Positions 1 through 8,649 of a stretch of 64,000 nt of DNA are shown piece by piece (positions within the stretch are counted from its first letter, which is position 1; each line of letters starts with the position of its first letter). The notes under the pieces are model-generated. The model had not been told where the DNA came from, ran no database searches, and saw nothing but the letters and a program-made list of their open reading frames with translations. Origin of the DNA: Paraburkholderia sp. FT54 (GTDB lineage Bacteria > Pseudomonadota > Gammaproteobacteria > Burkholderiales > Burkholderiaceae). The stretch spans positions 872,490-936,489 of the forward strand of contig NZ_CP134197.1 in assembly GCF_031585635.1 (NCBI RefSeq), read 5' to 3'. Both the position numbers and the translations under genes were made by a program.

Positions 1-1109
1 GTGCCGCTCAGGTAGGCCGTCGGCAAGGTCCAGAAGAGCGGTTGAACGACAACGAAGCCCACCGTCGCGATACAGAATGCGACGAGCACGGGTCCGGTGT
101 GGTTACCGAGGGTCGACAATGCTATCCCTGCTGCGGCGGCCGCCAGCATCGCGGCGGCAACCTGCCGATGCTTCCCGTTCGCGTCCGCATAGCCAGTGAT
201 AAAGCGCAGTGCGATGAGTGCGCACAGCCAGGGAATGGCGGTCAGTAGCCCGACCTTCGAGCCGATGGCGGTACCGGTCAGCTCCGAGATCCGCGTCGGC
301 AGATAGAAAATGACGCCATACACGCTGACCTGAATGGCGAAATAAATCGACACAAAGCGAAGCACGTTCCAGTTGCGCAGTGCGCTCAGCGCGGTAGCCG
401 GGCCATGCGCGACCTTGTGCCGGTCTTCCGCTGCGATGGCGTTTTCCAGGGCGTCTTTTTCGGCCGGCGTCAGCCACTTCGCGTGGCGCGGTTTGCTGAC
501 CAGATAGAAGAACGCAATGATGCCGACAACTGACGCAGCAAGACCTTCGATGAGGAACATCCATTGCCAGTTGTGCAGCCCGAGACGGCCACCCATGACT
601 TCCATCAAATAGCCCGACAGCGGACTCCCCAGCACGAGCGCCACCGGTAAACCGAAGTAGTAGATGCCTAGCGCCTTGCCGCGTTCGCGTGCGGGGAACC
701 AGTACGTGGAATAGAGGATGACGCCCGGCGAAAAACCCGCTTCGGCGACGCCCAGAATGAAACGCAGTGCATAGAACGAGGTCTCGTTGTGCGCGAACAT
801 CATCGCCGCCGAGGCAAGCCCCCAGGTGACCATGATGCGGCTCAGCCAGAGCTTCGCACCCACCCGATGCAGCATCAGATTGCTCGGGATCTCGAAGACC
901 GCATAGCCGATGAAAAAGATCCCGGCGCCGAGCGCAAATGCCGCGTTGCCGATATTCGAATCGACTTGAAGGGCCTGTTTGACAAACCCCACGTTCGAAC
1001 GGTCGAGCATCGATAGCGCAAACATCAGCGCGAGGAAGGGCGCGAGGCGCAGGCGCGCCTTGCGCACCGCGCTTTGCAACGGCTCTTGTGCAACGTGTTG
1101 AGTCTGCAT
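1..1109 (-). CDS. MFS transporter, ACS family, C-terminus cut by window edge
   Basis: An inner-membrane carrier of the anion:cation symporter branch of the major facilitator superfamily, the group that imports sugar acids and related carboxylates. About 369 residues are visible; the C-terminal end lies outside the window. Hydrophobic segments alternate with short loops, and the family-typical stretch FFIGYAVFEIPSNLMLHRVG (TM2 region) is present, followed by LGVAEAGFSPG. The start is the ATG at 1109, which follows a GGAGACAGACGAG-type leader. It lies 71 bp downstream of the FAH-family gene on the same strand, so the two are probably co-transcribed and share a substrate pathway. The substrate cannot be read from the sequence. 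Confidence 0.88.
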   Translation of the reverse strand, partial: MQTQHVAQEPLQSAVRKARLRLAPFLALMFALSMLDRSNVGFVKQALQVDSNIGNAAFALGAGIFFIGYAVFEIPSNLMLHRVGAKLWLSRIMVTWGLASAAMMFAHNETSFYALRFILGVAEAGFSPGVILYSTYWFPARERGKALGIYYFGLPVALVLGSPLSGYLMEVMGGRLGLHNWQWMFLIEGLAASVVGIIAFFYLVSKPRHAKWLTPAEKDALENAIAAEDRHKVAHGPATALSALRNWNVLRFVSIYFAIQVSVYGVIFYLPTRISELTGTAIGSKVGLLTAIPWLCALIALRFITGYADANGKHRQVAAAMLAAAAAGIALSTLGNHTGPVLVAFCIATVGFVVVQPLFWTLPTAYLSG

Positions 1110-1180
1110 CTCGTCTGTCTCCTTGAGGAAGCCGGGTATGCCGGTCTGTTATGGCGGGTCGCAGCGGGTTCGGATGCCGA

Positions 1181-2401
1181 TCAGAGAGCCGTTGCGCCGA
1201 GCAGTCCTCGTGCAGCAAGATTCGCCATCAGCGCGCGCACGCCGAAGGTCCACGGCTCGATGCGGTCGCTGTAATTCACCCGGTTGACCAGCGTGCCGAG
1301 CTGCCGGCTCGAAATCTTCACGATATCGCCCAGCTTGTGCGTGAAGCCCGCGCCAGCGGCATCGCGGTCTTCGATCGGTGCAAATAGCGTCCCGAGGAAC
1401 AGCAGCGCGCCATCGGGGTATTGATGTGTCGCACTGATCGTCTGCGAAACGAGGTCGAGTGGATCGCGCGTGATCTGATCCATTGAACTCCTGCCTCGCA
1501 GCACATAACCGTCGCTGCCCTCAACGCGCAAATCGACCGTCGCGCGGCGCACATCGCCGATCGAGAAAGTCTCGTCGAACAGCCGCAGGAAAGGCCCAAT
1601 CGCACACGAGCCGTTGTTGTCCTTCGCCTTGCCGAGCAGAAGCGCACTGCGTCCTTCGAAGTCGCGCAAATTAACGTCGTTGCCCAAGGTCGCGCCGAGC
1701 GTGCGGCCGCGGCTGTCGATCGACAGCACGATTTCCGGCTCCGGGTTGTTCCACACCGAATTCGGATGCAGCCCGATCTCCGTGCCCGTACCCAAAGCTG
1801 ACAACACCGGCGCTTTTGTAAAGACCTCCGCGTCAGGGCCGATTCCGACTTCCAGGTATTGGGACCATAGCCCCTGCTCGATTAGCAGCGCCTTCAATTC
1901 GCGTGCCTCGGCGGAGTCCGGCCGGATGCTCGTGAGACTATCACCGACCAGCGACCTGATCTGCTCCCGCACGCGCACCGCGCCTTGCGGATCGCCCTTG
2001 GCCTGCTCCTCGATCACGCGTTCAAGCAGGCTCGCCGCAAAGGTCACCCCTGCTGCCTTGATGACCTGCAGATCGCAAGGCGCGAGCAGATGGACGCGCT
2101 CCGGGTCGCGCACCGTAGCGCCGGCCGCATCGGCCGTATTGGCGATGATCGTGTCCAGCCCGCCGATCCAGCGGCCACTTGCGGCTCGCACCGTCGTGAC
2201 CGGATCGTCCCGCTCCAGCAGGCTGCTGATGGTCGGTGCCGCATCGGAAATGTCGAACACGCCATCGGCGCGCAAGACAACGACAGCGGGACCAGCGGGC
2301 ATTGATTTCGTGGCGGGAACCCAGGCGCGGCCGACAAGTGTGCCGGACAACCCGTCCGACGGAAGCGTGTCCGCAACGCTGAGTGAAAGCGAGGATGTCA
2401 T
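1181..2401 (-). CDS. Fumarylacetoacetate hydrolase-family dehydratase (XylX/AraD1-like)
   Basis: A 406-residue protein of the FAH fold with an extended N-terminal half. The catalytic-domain signature is seen around NPEPEIVLSIDSRGRTLG, then NDVNLRDFEGRSALLLGKAK. In this family long members with this motif dehydrate 2-keto-3-deoxy pentonates (2-keto-3-deoxy-D-xylonate or L-arabonate) to 2-oxoglutarate semialdehyde; the exact substrate here is inferred, not shown. The open frame extends to a GTG at 2413, but the ATG at 2401 is preferred because GGAGA sits six bases before it. It heads a two-gene operon with the downstream ACS-family carrier and is divergent from a LysR gene, which probably controls it. 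A generic FAH hydrolase role is the alternative. Confidence 0.85.
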   Translation of the reverse strand: MTSSLSLSVADTLPSDGLSGTLVGRAWVPATKSMPAGPAVVVLRADGVFDISDAAPTISSLLERDDPVTTVRAASGRWIGGLDTIIANTADAAGATVRDPERVHLLAPCDLQVIKAAGVTFAASLLERVIEEQAKGDPQGAVRVREQIRSLVGDSLTSIRPDSAEARELKALLIEQGLWSQYLEVGIGPDAEVFTKAPVLSALGTGTEIGLHPNSVWNNPEPEIVLSIDSRGRTLGATLGNDVNLRDFEGRSALLLGKAKDNNGSCAIGPFLRLFDETFSIGDVRRATVDLRVEGSDGYVLRGRSSMDQITRDPLDLVSQTISATHQYPDGALLFLGTLFAPIEDRDAAGAGFTHKLGDIVKISSRQLGTLVNRVNYSDRIEPWTFGVRALMANLAARGLLGATAL

Positions 2402-2463
2402 GTCTGTCTCCACAGATGTTTGTCTGGCGCGCGTGGCTTACCGCTAGTCCGCACATTGATTCG

Positions 2464-2487
2464 CTCAGCTGCAACCTCAGCTGCAAC
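2464..2487. repeat. Perfect tandem 12-bp duplication in a divergent promoter
   Basis: CTCAGCTGCAAC occurs twice head to tail (2464-2475 and 2476-2487) in the 170-bp space between the divergent FAH-family gene and the LysR gene. Each unit contains the palindrome CAGCTG. Its position fits a regulator-binding element, but no protein is known to bind it. Confidence 0.6.
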
Positions 2488-2571
2488 TTTAGGCAGCCAG
2501 CCGATAAACATCCAATCTCTTATTCAGTACAATCGATTCCATCCGGTTATGAGTTCTTGCGTGTTTACCCC

Positions 2572-3561
2572 ATGCCCAGACAATTTACGGTGCGTGCGTC
2601 GAGCGTCCTGGCAAGGCTGCGCTTCAGACATCTTCAACTGCTCGATGCGCTCGGACGCACGCACAACTTGCGCATCGCAGCCGAACAGATGCTCATCACC
2701 CAACCCGCGGCGACAAAAATCCTGAGTGACATCGAATCGATGTTCGGGGCACAGTTGTTCGAACGACTACCGCGGGAAATGCGCCCAACCGATCTCGGCG
2801 TATTGGCCATGCGCTATGCGACCACTGCGGTCGCCGATCTGGGCAAGTTCGTGAACGAGTTCAGCACCTTGAGCGAGGGCGGCTACGGTCATCTCACCGT
2901 GGGCGCCATCTCGGCTTCGGCCGCTCAGGTGGTGACCACCGGCATCAGGGAGATCCGCGAGCAGCGGCCGCAACTGGTCATCAAACTCGTCGAACAAAGC
3001 AGTGACCAGCTCGCGATCTGGCTCGAGGAAAGGAAGCTGGACGTGATGGTCGGCCGGCTGACGGAGCCGCGCCATCAAGTACTGTTTGACTTCGAGGTGC
3101 TGTCTGGGGAACCGGTCTGGGTGGTCGTCGGACAGCATCATCCGTTGCTGCGGCAGCGGCGGCTGGAGTTGGCCGATCTTGGCGCGTGGCCATGGATTCT
3201 CTATCCGCAAGCAACGGCAATCCGGCACCTGTTCGACGAAACGTTCGCCGGCGCGGGCATTCCCGCGCCGGTGGGCATGGTGGAAACACCTTCGATCTTT
3301 TCGACACTGGAACTGTTGCAGGCGACCGACATGATCTCGCTGCAACCGCGTGCCGCCGTCGAAAAATATGTGAGCAAGGGGCTGCTCGGGCACTTGCCCG
3401 TTCCCATCAAGCGCACCATGACGAGCTACGGAATCGTCACGCGCAAGTACGAGGCGCCGTCGCAGCCCATGCAGGAATTCATTGCCATTCTGCGTTCGGT
3501 TGCCGGACGTGTGGGCGATCAGGTGCTTCCAACGCGCGACGGATCGCGTGAGTCGACGTGA
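2572..3561 (+). CDS. LysR-family transcriptional regulator
   Basis: A 329-residue LysR-type regulator. The N-terminal winged helix-turn-helix is seen in FRHLQLLDALGRTHNLRIAA followed by ITQPAATKILSDIESMFGAQLFER, with a substrate-binding-like effector domain from about residue 95. The frame is open upstream, but the ATG at 2572 places the helix-turn-helix at the usual distance from the N-terminus. The non-acidic, slightly long N-terminus resembles the GbpR/galactose-binding-protein-regulator subgroup. It is divergent from the FAH-MFS pair and is the likely local regulator; the inducer would be a sugar acid or its keto-deoxy derivative, by inference only. Confidence 0.88.
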   Translation: MPRQFTVRASSVLARLRFRHLQLLDALGRTHNLRIAAEQMLITQPAATKILSDIESMFGAQLFERLPREMRPTDLGVLAMRYATTAVADLGKFVNEFSTLSEGGYGHLTVGAISASAAQVVTTGIREIREQRPQLVIKLVEQSSDQLAIWLEERKLDVMVGRLTEPRHQVLFDFEVLSGEPVWVVVGQHHPLLRQRRLELADLGAWPWILYPQATAIRHLFDETFAGAGIPAPVGMVETPSIFSTLELLQATDMISLQPRAAVEKYVSKGLLGHLPVPIKRTMTSYGIVTRKYEAPSQPMQEFIAILRSVAGRVGDQVLPTRDGSREST

Positions 3562-4280
3562 CGACACGAGCCGACGAAAGTCGCTTTCTGGTCCATTTGT
3601 TTTGCACACAACTGTTTTGTGAAAAACGTCGCTTCTACGGTGACGTCCATCTTGAATGATGTGACCGTGACGTGAACATCTCATCTCCAGAATTGAAGTC
3701 GGCTCCTTGAATGCCACTCAGCGCAGGTGTCCGGTGCGCATGTGGACCTCTTCGAACAATTGGTAATAAAAAACGCTGACGCTTCATCCTTCGCGGGAAA
3801 CGACACGCTTGCGCCGGTGTCCCGTTCTTGCCAGACATCGCTCTCTCCAGCAACGACAAGGTATTCCCGGTTTGCGCGAGCAAAGTGAAATGAGTTCACT
3901 GGGCATCTATCTATGCCTCGCGTCTTATTTGTCCTTCAGCAGGAATGCCGAGCTTTGTGTACATTCGCGCTTGAGTTGAGTTGGGCACATCGGCATGTGT
4001 CCTGAGGCAACTCTCTTCGTTGCGCAATCTTTCTCTTCCACGCGGGCAATTGAAAGATGCGTGCAAGCTTTTTGACTGATCGTAAGCAACAAAAAAGTCA
4101 TTCTCAACCGAAGTAGATCATGCGTAGCCCTAGTCAATATTCCGTCAAGGTCGCACATGCTGCCGGCTCGAGCGCGCCCTGCGCCGGTTGCAGGTACAAG
4201 CACGTGGCCGCCGGACATCGCACACCGCGCTAGCCACCACCAAGACACGCTCACGTTTTCCCCCAAGCTCTGGAATTCTC
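3562..4280. other. Gene-free intergenic region
   Basis: About 720 bp between the LysR gene and the RND operon. Short minus-strand frames here (up to 113 codons) have implausible composition and no recognisable motif. A small hairpin GAAAG-TCG-CTTTC at 3576-3588 follows the LysR stop and may aid termination. The promoter of the efflux operon must lie here, but I could not assign boxes. No regulator gene for the efflux operon is next to it. Confidence 0.5.
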
Positions 4281-7200
4281 ATGCTCGCCCTAGTCCGTAT
4301 TGCCCTCCGGCGACCCTACACTTTCGTCGTCCTGGCGATCTTCATTCTCATCATCGGTCCTTTGTCCGCGATGAAGACGCCGACCGACATTTTTCCGGAT
4401 ATCAGGATTCCGGTTATCAGCGTCGTGTGGCAATACACGGGACTGCCGCCGGACCAGATGGTCGGCCGTATCACGTCGCCATTCGAACGCACGTTGACCA
4501 CCACGGTGAACGACGTGGAGCATATCGAAGCGGAATCGGTGGCCGGCTTCGGGATCATCAAGATCTTCTTCCAGCCAGGCGTGAATATCAGCACGGCGAA
4601 CGCGCAGGTGACCTCGGTCGCGCAAACCCAATTGCGGCAGTTGCCTGCAGGCACGACGCCTCCCCTGATCCTGAACTACAACGCGTCGACCGTGCCGATC
4701 ATCCAGTTGGCGCTGTCTGGCAAGGGACTCTCTGAACAGAACCTCGGCGACCTCGGCTTGAATGCGGTGCGTCCGGTCCTCACGACGGTCGCGGGCGCGG
4801 CGATTCCTTACCCGTTCGGCGGCAAGACACGTCAGGTGCAGATCGACGTCGACCCGGCGGCACTCCAGGCGCGCGGCCTGTCCGCACAGGATGTCGCCAA
4901 TGCGCTCGCCGGCCAGAACCTGATTACGCCGGTCGGCACGGAAAAGATCGGCGACTACGAGTACACGTTGCAGCTCAACAATGCGCCGTCGGAAATCAAG
5001 GCCTTGGGCGATCTGCCGGTCAAGGCGGCCAATGGCACCACGGTCTACATTCGCGACATTGCGAACGTGCGCGACGGCAGCCCGCCGCAGACCAATATCG
5101 TGCACGTCGACGGCCGGCGCTCGGTGCTGATGTCCGTGCTCAAGAACGGTTCGGTTTCAACGCTCGGCATCATCTCCGGCATCAAGGAGCGGCTTGCCGC
5201 AGGGAAAGCATCGTGGCCCGCGAACCTGCAGATCGAACCCATCGGCGACCAGTCGCTGTTCGTGCGGGCGGCCATCACCGGCGTGGCGCGCGAGGGTGTG
5301 ATCGCGGCCGTGCTGACGAGCCTGATGATCCTGCTGTTCCTCGGCAGCTGGCGCTCGACGATCATCATTGCCACCTCGATCCCGCTCGCCATTCTCGGCT
5401 CCATCGCCACGCTGTCCGCGCTCGGCGAGACGTTGAACATCATGACGCTCGGCGGTCTCGCGCTAGCGGTGGGGATCCTTGTCGACGACGCCACGGTGAC
5501 GATCGAAAACATCAACTGGCACCTCGAGCATGGCAAGGAGGTGGAGACGGCGATTCTCGACGGCGCCGCGCAGATCGTCACGCCGGCATTCGTCTCACTG
5601 CTGTGTATCTGCATTGTGTTCGTGCCGATGTTCTTCCTGAACGGCGTCGCGCGCTTCCTGTTCGTGCCGATGGCCGAAGCGGTGATCTTCGCGATGATCT
5701 CGTCGTTCATCCTGTCGAGAACCCTCGTGCCGACGATGGCGAAATACCTGCTGAAACAGCATGTGCAGGACGAGCACGCGCATGAAGCGAAGCGCCCCGG
5801 TCCACTCGGGCGTTTCCAGCGTGGCTTCGAAGCGCGCTTCGAAAAGGTGCGCAGCGCCTACCGTGGGTTGCTGGAACTCGCGCTGACCCATCGGCGGCGG
5901 TTCGTCAGCGGCTTCCTCGGCTTTGTCGCTCTCTCCTTCGCGCTGGTGCCGTTCCTCGGTCGCAATTTCTTCCCTTCGGTCGATTCCGGACAAATCCTGA
6001 TGCATGTGCGCGCACCGGTCGGCGTACGCGTTGAAAAGACCGCGCAGATCTTTGCGGATGTCGAAGGCGCAATCCGCCAGATCGTTCCGCCGGCGGAACT
6101 CGGCACGGTGGTCGACAACATGGGTCTGCCTGTTAGCGGTATCAATACCGCGTACAACAACACCGGTACGGTCGGATCGCAGGACGGTGACATTCAGATC
6201 GCGCTGAACGAAGGCCATCGTCCAACGGACGAGTATGTTCGCATCATGCGCGAGAGATTGCCGCGCGAATTCCCCGGCGTCACGTTTTCGTTCCCGCCGG
6301 CGGACATCATCAGTCAGATCCTGAACTTCGGCTCGCCGGCACCGATCGACCTGCAGATTCGCGGCAATAACCTGAACGCCAACTACGCGTATGTGGACCG
6401 TCTGCTGCGCCAGGTTCGCGATGTGCCGGGTGTGGTCGATGCGCGGATCGCGCAGTCGCACGGCAATCCCACTTTCAACGTCGATGTCGATCGCACACGC
6501 GCGCAATTGCTCGGCATCACCGAGCGCGACGTGACGAACAGCATGGTGGTGAACCTCGCGGGTTCCAGCCAGGTCGCGCCCACGTTCTGGCTGAACAACG
6601 CGAACGGCGTGTCTTATCCGATCGTGATGCAAACGCCGCAATACAGCCTCGATTCGCTCGCCGCCTTGCAAAATCTGCCAATCACGGCGAGCGGCGGAGG
6701 CACCGCCCAGATCCTCGGTGGTCTGGCGACAGTCGAACGCACCAGCAGCAATGAGGTTGTCAGCCAGTACAACATCCAGCCCATGGTCGAGATCTTCGCG
6801 ACCACCCAGGGCCGCGACCTCGGCGCGGTGGCATCCGATATCCAGCGCATCGTGCACGACAACGCCAGCACCTTGCCCAAGGGCTCGAGCGTCGCATTGC
6901 TGGGCCAGGTGCAGACGATGAACAGCGCCTTCGCCGGCATGTTGTTCGGCCTGCTCGGTGCGGTGGTGCTGATCTATCTGCTGATCGTGGTCAATTTCCA
7001 GTCGTGGGCCGACCCGTTCGTGATCGTGACCGCGTTGCCTGCCGCGCTGGCCGGTATCGTCTGGATGCTGTTCGCGACCCATACGACGCTCTCCGTACCC
7101 GCATTGACCGGCGCGATCATGTGCATGGGGGTGGCGACGGCCAACTCGATTCTGGTCGTCAGTTTCTGCCGCGAACGTTTCGCCGTGCACGGCGATCCGT

Positions 7201-7472
7201 TCAAGGCCGCCCTCGAAGCGGGCTTTACGCGTTTTCGTCCTGTGCTCATGACCGCGCTCTCCATGATCATCGGCATGCTGCCGATGGCGCTCGCCCTCGG
7301 CGAAGGCGGTGAGCAAAACGCACCGCTTGGCCGCGCCGTGATCGGTGGCCTGCTGTTTGCCACTACCGCTTCGCTGTTTCTCGTCCCCGTCATTTTCTGT
7401 ATCGTGCACGCGCGCCCCGGGCGCGCGGCTACCCCGGCATCCGTCTCGGGAGGTCCTGCTCATGTCGTCTGA
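4281..7472 (+). CDS. RND multidrug efflux permease, HAE1 family
   Basis: A 1063-residue inner-membrane proton-driven pump, full length for hydrophobe/amphiphile RND permeases. TM1 lies near the N-terminus (YTFVVLAIFILIIGPLSAM), followed by the large periplasmic loop, TM2-7 from about residue 340, a second periplasmic loop, and the C-terminal TM block. The paired aspartates of TM4 that carry protons are present in GILVDDATVTIEN. The ATG at 4281 is chosen because the family N-terminus begins at MLALVRIALRRP; upstream in-frame residues are non-family sequence. It is the first gene of a permease-adaptor-outer membrane factor operon and overlaps the adaptor by 11 bp. Substrates are unknown; solvents, dyes, antibiotics or aromatic acids are typical. 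Confidence 0.93.
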   Translation: MLALVRIALRRPYTFVVLAIFILIIGPLSAMKTPTDIFPDIRIPVISVVWQYTGLPPDQMVGRITSPFERTLTTTVNDVEHIEAESVAGFGIIKIFFQPGVNISTANAQVTSVAQTQLRQLPAGTTPPLILNYNASTVPIIQLALSGKGLSEQNLGDLGLNAVRPVLTTVAGAAIPYPFGGKTRQVQIDVDPAALQARGLSAQDVANALAGQNLITPVGTEKIGDYEYTLQLNNAPSEIKALGDLPVKAANGTTVYIRDIANVRDGSPPQTNIVHVDGRRSVLMSVLKNGSVSTLGIISGIKERLAAGKASWPANLQIEPIGDQSLFVRAAITGVAREGVIAAVLTSLMILLFLGSWRSTIIIATSIPLAILGSIATLSALGETLNIMTLGGLALAVGILVDDATVTIENINWHLEHGKEVETAILDGAAQIVTPAFVSLLCICIVFVPMFFLNGVARFLFVPMAEAVIFAMISSFILSRTLVPTMAKYLLKQHVQDEHAHEAKRPGPLGRFQRGFEARFEKVRSAYRGLLELALTHRRRFVSGFLGFVALSFALVPFLGRNFFPSVDSGQILMHVRAPVGVRVEKTAQIFADVEGAIRQIVPPAELGTVVDNMGLPVSGINTAYNNTGTVGSQDGDIQIALNEGHRPTDEYVRIMRERLPREFPGVTFSFPPADIISQILNFGSPAPIDLQIRGNNLNANYAYVDRLLRQVRDVPGVVDARIAQSHGNPTFNVDVDRTRAQLLGITERDVTNSMVVNLAGSSQVAPTFWLNNANGVSYPIVMQTPQYSLDSLAALQNLPITASGGGTAQILGGLATVERTSSNEVVSQYNIQPMVEIFATTQGRDLGAVASDIQRIVHDNASTLPKGSSVALLGQVQTMNSAFAGMLFGLLGAVVLIYLLIVVNFQSWADPFVIVTALPAALAGIVWMLFATHTTLSVPALTGAIMCMGVATANSILVVSFCRERFAVHGDPFKAALEAGFTRFRPVLMTALSMIIGMLPMALALGEGGEQNAPLGRAVIGGLLFATTASLFLVPVIFCIVHARPGRAATPASVSGGPAHVV

Positions 7473-8649
7473 ATCCACTTTTCCCGCCAATACCCCTTCG
7501 CGCCGGCCGCTTCTGGTAGCCGGCGTGGTCGGCCTGCTGGTCGTCCTGGGCATCGTCATCGCCGGCCTCACGCTGCGAGCCGCCGATGCCCGCAAACTTA
7601 AAACCTGGACCGACGCCCAGGCCGTGCCGACCGTCAGCGTGATCCAACCCTTGCGCGACGCCAACGGTCCCTCGCTGCAACTGCCCGGCCGCCTCGAAGC
7701 GTTTACGCGCGCGCCGATTTTCGCGCAGGTCAGCGGCTATCTGAAATCGTGGAATGTCGATATTGGCGCGCCCGTCAAAGCGGGCCAGGTGCTTGCCGAA
7801 ATCGAAACGCCGGAACTCGACCAGCAGCTCTTGCAGGCGCGCGCGGACCTGCAGAGCGCGCAGGCCAATGCGTTAGTCGCGGGCACGACGGCGAAGCGCT
7901 GGGAAGCGCTCAGCGGCACGGATTCCGTCGCCCAGCAGGATGTCGACCAACGCACCGCTGATTACACCGCCAAAGAGGCGATCGTCGCGGCCGCGAAGGC
8001 CAATGTCGATCGCCTCGTCGCGACCAAGGCGTTCGCGCGCATCGTCGCGCCATTCGACGGCGTGGTGACCGCGCGCGATACCGACGTCGGCGCATTGGTC
8101 AACGCCGGCAGCGGCGGCGTAGGACAGGAGCTGTTCGCGGTCTCCGACGTCAAGCAGTTACGCGTCTACGTCCAGGTGCCGCAGAATTACGCGCCGGCGA
8201 TACACGACGGCACGACCGCCAACCTGACCGTCCCTGAGTATCCCGACCAGCAGTTCACCGCGCGCGTGGTGGCAGCGGCGGACTCGGTCAATTCGAGTTC
8301 GGGAACGACACTGGTTCAACTGCTCGTTGATAACGCTAACGGCAAGCTGCTGCCGGGCGGGTTTGCAAGCCTGAAATTCTCGCTGCCCGCTTCCGCCAAT
8401 TCGGTCCGTGTGCCGGCCAGCGCGCTCGTCTTCGATAGCCGCGGCGTCGTGGTCGCCACGCTTGGCGCGAACGGTCACGTGCTGTTCAAGCGGGTGAAGA
8501 TCAACCGCGACCTGGGCGACTCGGTGGAGATTGGCTCAGGCCTCGCCGCAACCGACCGCGTGATAGATACACCGCCCGACGGACTTGCCGACGGCGACAG
8601 CGTGCAGGTTGCGACAACGGCCAACAAGAAGGCAGTGGCACATGGTTAA
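7462..8649 (+). CDS. RND efflux periplasmic adaptor (membrane fusion protein)
   Basis: A 395-residue HlyD/AcrA-type adaptor that bridges the inner-membrane pump and the outer-membrane channel. It has an N-terminal membrane anchor (LVAGVVGLLVVLGIVIAGLTL, split around residues 15-35), a lipoyl/barrel-sandwich segment (SGYLKSWNVDIGAPVKAGQV), an alpha-hairpin rich in Ala/Gln and a beta-barrel with the returning lipoyl half VAPFDGVVTARDTDVGALV. The ATG at 7462 has GGGAGG about eight bases upstream and lies inside the last codons of the permease gene, giving translational coupling. No lipobox is seen, so it is held by the TM anchor rather than by lipid. Confidence 0.93.
   Translation: MSSESTFPANTPSRRPLLVAGVVGLLVVLGIVIAGLTLRAADARKLKTWTDAQAVPTVSVIQPLRDANGPSLQLPGRLEAFTRAPIFAQVSGYLKSWNVDIGAPVKAGQVLAEIETPELDQQLLQARADLQSAQANALVAGTTAKRWEALSGTDSVAQQDVDQRTADYTAKEAIVAAAKANVDRLVATKAFARIVAPFDGVVTARDTDVGALVNAGSGGVGQELFAVSDVKQLRVYVQVPQNYAPAIHDGTTANLTVPEYPDQQFTARVVAAADSVNSSSGTTLVQLLVDNANGKLLPGGFASLKFSLPASANSVRVPASALVFDSRGVVVATLGANGHVLFKRVKINRDLGDSVEIGSGLAATDRVIDTPPDGLADGDSVQVATTANKKAVAHG

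Noticed and set aside
103..1218. Minus-strand open frame of 371 codons across the left MFS gene
   Set aside because: It is the shifted frame of the truncated MFS gene; its translation is Arg/Ala/His-rich without domains, whereas the neighbouring frame gives a clear 12-TM carrier.
3635..4266. Minus-strand frames of 82 and 113 codons upstream of the RND operon
   Set aside because: No Shine-Dalgarno, no domain, and unusual residue use; treated as non-coding.
5595..7664. Minus-strand open frame of 689 codons opposite the RND permease
   Set aside because: Antisense shadow caused by high GC at third positions; the product is rich in His, Arg and Asp and has no recognisable domain, while the plus strand is a canonical permease.
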